A stretch of DNA of 64,000 nucleotides from Panorpa germanica (taxonomy: Eukaryota > Arthropoda > Insecta > Mecoptera > Panorpidae), in assembly GCA_963678705.1 (NCBI GenBank), contig OY783203.1:25154535-25218534 (forward strand), in the 5' to 3' direction. Each line of letters starts with the position of its first letter. Positions within the stretch are counted from its first letter, which is position 1. Shown here piece after piece: positions 60,743-64,000 of this stretch. The notes under the pieces are model-generated. The model worked only from the letters and a program-made list of their open reading frames with translations, did no database searches and was not told the origin of the DNA. Both the position numbers and the translations under genes were made by a program.

Positions 60743-62175
60743 CAGGGCTGCGGAGTCGGTAAAATTGTACAGGCTATATTACCGGAAAATATTAAATTTG
60801 TATTATTTTACTAAAATATTTAAATAATATAAATTAAAAAATAATTACCCAATTTTTTTAACCAAAATTATCAGTACATGTAATATACATTTCTAGAATT
60901 TAAGATACTGTTCCGAGCCCAAATTAAAGTGTGCGCTACGAGAGAAATGTATAAGTGTATGTATTATCAGTCGCAGATTTATCCTAGAACCTATCCTAGA
61001 CTGGATAAAATTAAATCTAAGATAAATAAAATTTACAAATTCGGACTGTATAAAATAGAATCTTAAGTAATATGGTTTTTAATCTAACCTTAACCTTAAA
61101 AGAATATTCTTAAATATTTTATGATAATGTTAATGAGCAAGAAGGAAGACTATTTTTTTTTTAAATACGAAAAATAGGTCAGAGAACATTGTAAAGAACG
61201 TAAAATGATTTACGTGATGTCCTTAAGAAGTTTTATGAGTATATAGTAATGCGCAAAAAGGTAGACTTACTCATCAAAAAGCAGTAAATATACAGAGTGG
61301 CCACAGATCTGGAAAACCTGAAAATCCGGGAATTATCAGGGAATTTCAGAAAATTAAAAAAAATATCAGGAAATTTGATTGGGGCAACTATTTCATATAT
61401 AGTATATTAAATTATATTTAATTTAAAATTTAAAATGAAAAGAATCAGAAAATTTAAAAAGAAAACGTGTAGCTAATGAAAAAAAAATTGGTCACAAAAA
61501 GCTAAACTTTTAGCTGAAATTCAAAAGATTAGCTGGATCAATTTAAAAATCTTCAATAATTTTATTTGTTAAATATTAAGAGTTAATTTGTTCTAGTATA
61601 TACTAGTCATTAGCTTATTTTTATCTTACTCAATTTAAGTTACTTTTTATTAACGAGTAATAATTCTTATTTGATTAGTTATTAAACGCCAACTATGGCA
61701 ATGAAATAAAATGAGATCAGGGAAAAGTACGAAAAATTTGACTGGAAAACCTCAGCGATATAGGTCACAAAACATTGCATATTTTTAACCGGCAACATTT
61801 TTTTGTTAGCTAAACCATAAATAACAAGAGTTTTATCGGGTATATTCTATATATATATATATTTCTTTTTTATATTATTATTATTATTTATTATTTATTA
61901 TTATTTATTGTTAATTGTGTGTGCCTTTCGGCTTTACAATCTACCGTATTCTATTTCTTATTACATTTCATTCCTATCTTAACAATTCAGCCTTAAAACT
62001 AAACTTACTAATTTTATTTAAAACTAATTATTTTCCTAAAACTAAACTTAAAAATTGACTTATTTCTTTTTTATATTAATCATACCCCAAAATGTCTTAA
62101 CATTTAATTTGGTCGGAGTCGGTGTCGGGTGAATAAAATTTTCCGGAGTCTTGAGTCGAATATTTTTTTAGCCTG
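60743..62175. mobile_element. Non-autonomous hAT-like element, 1.43 kb, with nested repeats
   Basis: Left end CAGGGCTGCGGAGTCGG, right end TTTTTTTAGCCTG, flanked by ATTCTAAC and GTTCTAAC (7 of 8 match), fitting a hAT duplication. GGAGTCGG motifs also lie near the right end (62112-62160). No transposase. Inside are a CTGGAAAACCTG/CAGGGAATT repeat (about 61297-61770) and a LINE 3' end (61862-62050). Confidence 0.6.
61862..62050 (-). repeat. LINE 3' end nested in hAT-like element
   Basis: On the minus strand GATTGTAAAGCCGAAAGGCA leads into an (AAT)n-type tail. The same 3' UTR words end the LINE remnant at 20380-20700. No coding part is left. Confidence 0.5.
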
Positions 62176-62183
62176 GTTCTAAC

Positions 62184-62747
62184 TACCAATAGAAAGTATT
62201 CATGGATGGCTTATTTATACATCATCAGTTTACAATGCTTAATTAAATCATATTATTGTATATACAATCTATATTGATTCTTAAACTACAAGCAAATTGT
62301 AATTCAAAATACTTAACGAAATAAGAACCGTTCTGTACATTTCTATTTCCATTTTCTTTTTTTTGTCACGTTATCACTGAGTCTACATAGTCACGTTATC
62401 TGCATCTCCAACACAACGTGATCCAAAAGCTAAATTAGTGTCCGACTCAGGTGTTCTCGTTTTAGATATTACACGGAGTTCGCTGACTTTAGTTTAAATG
62501 ATCTATACAAAGGACTCAGTTGAAAATCGATTTAAATACCCAGATCAGACTGATTGGACGAATATTGAATATATAACTATGAAACTTTATTCACTATTTC
62601 AATTTATTTCTTTATTGTTAATTTTATTTAGTATTTGTTTGTCTTTCGTCTTTATACTCTTCCTTACATATGTTACATTCTCGAACTACGAGTATATTTC
62701 AAGTTTCATTTCATTGTAAAAACTTAATCTTTCTTCTTATTCACCTC
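62184..62747. other. Unassigned AT-rich stretch
   Basis: A 73-codon hydrophobic frame at 62498-62719 is unrecognised. Nothing else seen. Confidence 0.4.
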
Positions 62748-63018
62748 CAGTAACGTAGCGTGGCTTAGACGGGCCCCGTATCAAAATTTGTTGTGGGCCC
62801 AAGTGATGGGTAAAGATTTGAATTGATTGAATTAAAATAATTATATATTGATTATACGTTATTACTTACAATTAATACTCCTAGGAACTAAGCTAAGTGC
62901 GGCCTAAGAGTTTAAGTGAGATTGTGAATAACATTGTACGAATTTTAGCTTACACACGTTTGGGGCCCCTGTAGCCCGGGAGCCCCGTATCATTGATACG
63001 GCGGTAGCTACGCCACTG
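62748..63018. mobile_element. Short hAT-type MITE, 271 bp
   Basis: Left end CAGTAACGTAGCGTGGC; the inverse of the right end reads CAGTGGCGTAGCTACCGCC. Flanks TTCACCTC and TCCACCTC agree at 7 of 8 bases. GGGCCCCGTATC near the left and GAGCCCCGTATC near the right lie in the subterminal zones. The CAGTGGCGTAGCTA end is common in insect MITEs. No coding. Confidence 0.75.
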
Positions 63019-63957
63019 TCCACCTCATACATATGATACTTTCCTCTATGGTTTCTTTCCACTCCTTCCTTCTTCTGTTTATAACTTTTCAATTTTTGTC
63101 CTTGTTCTCCATTGTACAAATTGTTAATGTTATACATTTATTAAACTATTATTCTTTTGCGTATTGCCGATATTAGTACTATCATTCACGATCTTTTACT
63201 AATATTAGCAGTTATATATATATATATATATGTATATATAAACTGTACTACAGAGTTTGTAGCCTGACGTCAACGCTCACAGTCTATATTTTATTTCAAA
63301 TTATAAATTTTATAATAAAATAGCTAATATTTTTTTTTCTCTTTTGTTTCAGGTAATCATTAAATCTATTTTTCAAAGTGGTTTGGAAATGCTGCTCGTT
63401 AAAGGTATTTATATATCAATATATGCGCCTCTAATTGGTTGTGTACTTAGTATTGGTAATCTATTCGTTATCGTTAACTATTTCGGTTATGTATTGGGTC
63501 TTAATTTCTATAAAATACACTACATTTTAGCGGTTGTTTAAATTGCTCTTTAAAATGATGATGAAAAAGGAATATCTCCTCACCAGAGATGGGATTATGA
63601 ACGTTTGGTTTTTATTTTTGCATAAACAGTTATGATTAAACAGATATTATTTAAATTATAGTAATATATATTATTAGAGCTGTAACACGTGCATATTTTA
63701 CTTACTTTTAAGAAATAATAAATTTAAAACACTCACCCATAGGCAACTGTCAAATGACTTAATCTATAATGACGTCATACATCGCTTAGCTGAGAAGGGA
63801 TTCCTTCAAATCAATTTTTAGTAGCCTCTATCTTTATAAATTTTTAAAACACTCAATTGCTAGGCAAGTGAAAGGATTATCAGGTGGTATGCTTATGCAA
63901 AATATGTGCATGTTTGTTTATCCGTGTTATCTGGACCAAATATTCTCTTGTGATTAA
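63019..63957. other. Unassigned stretch with (TA)n and an exon-like segment
   Basis: A (TA)n run is at 63211-63241. A strong 3' splice site (TTTTCTCTTTTGTTTCAG) ends at 63352 and a donor-like AAAG/GTATTT lies at 63401-63410, bounding a 52-bp candidate exon. No protein is recognised. Confidence 0.4.
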
Positions 63958-64000
63958 GGCCTAGGTCACACTACGGAATAATTCTGAGCGGTTTTTTCTG
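63958..64000 (+). mobile_element. Family H MITE end, cut by window edge
   Basis: GGCCTAGGTCACACTACGG and AATAATTCTGAGCGG after TAA match the end of the family H element at 4242-4378. The rest lies beyond the window. Confidence 0.5.

Overview
The window looks like AT-rich intergenic or long-intron DNA from an arthropod, most likely an insect. The reasons are the very AT-rich background, the absence of any long host reading frame, a Ty1/copia element primed by an initiator-tRNA-Met fragment in the way of Drosophila copia, mariner and hAT transposases, tRNA-derived SINEs, and many short terminal-inverted-repeat elements (MITEs). The species cannot be told from the sequence.

Two elements carry long coding frames. 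A Ty1/copia retrotransposon (4956-9250) has two nearly identical ~120-bp LTRs, a primer-binding site, a polypurine tract and one 1312-codon frame with Gag, protease, integrase, reverse transcriptase and RNase H; it sits in the end of an older MITE. A 2.6-kb hAT transposon of the GTF2IRD2/ZBED-like type (56592-59217) has matching inverted ends, a perfect 8-bp target duplication, a BED zinc finger and the hAT dimerisation domain; its transposase frame is broken once.

The rest is mostly a graveyard of short repeats. Family A (ends with CATTCCCACTCACTG, TTA/TAA target sites) has three full copies and two fragments. Family B (ends with GGCCGTCCGCAC, TTA/TAA sites) has eight copies plus one loose arm. 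Family C (TA sites, about 40-bp ends) has two copies, family D two, family H one and a half, and repeat J two. Three related elements at about 13.0, 38.4 and 46.7 kb end in a GTCGC hairpin followed by CTAG or CTAA and a T, as Helitrons do. There are also a foldback element with 85-bp arms, two non-autonomous hAT elements with 7/8 target duplications, a deleted mariner, several 3' ends of LINEs, and a tRNA-like SINE family, mostly on the minus strand.

No host gene can be called firmly. A few short open stretches sit behind good 3' splice sites (about 2.9, 4.0, 11.76, 36.75 and 63.35 kb) and are listed as weak exon candidates. No RNA genes, CRISPR arrays or bacterial operon structures are seen. 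Nothing points to a new functional system; the most notable structures are the Helitron-like trio, the family B MITEs with swapped ends, the long-armed foldback element and the copia-in-MITE nest.
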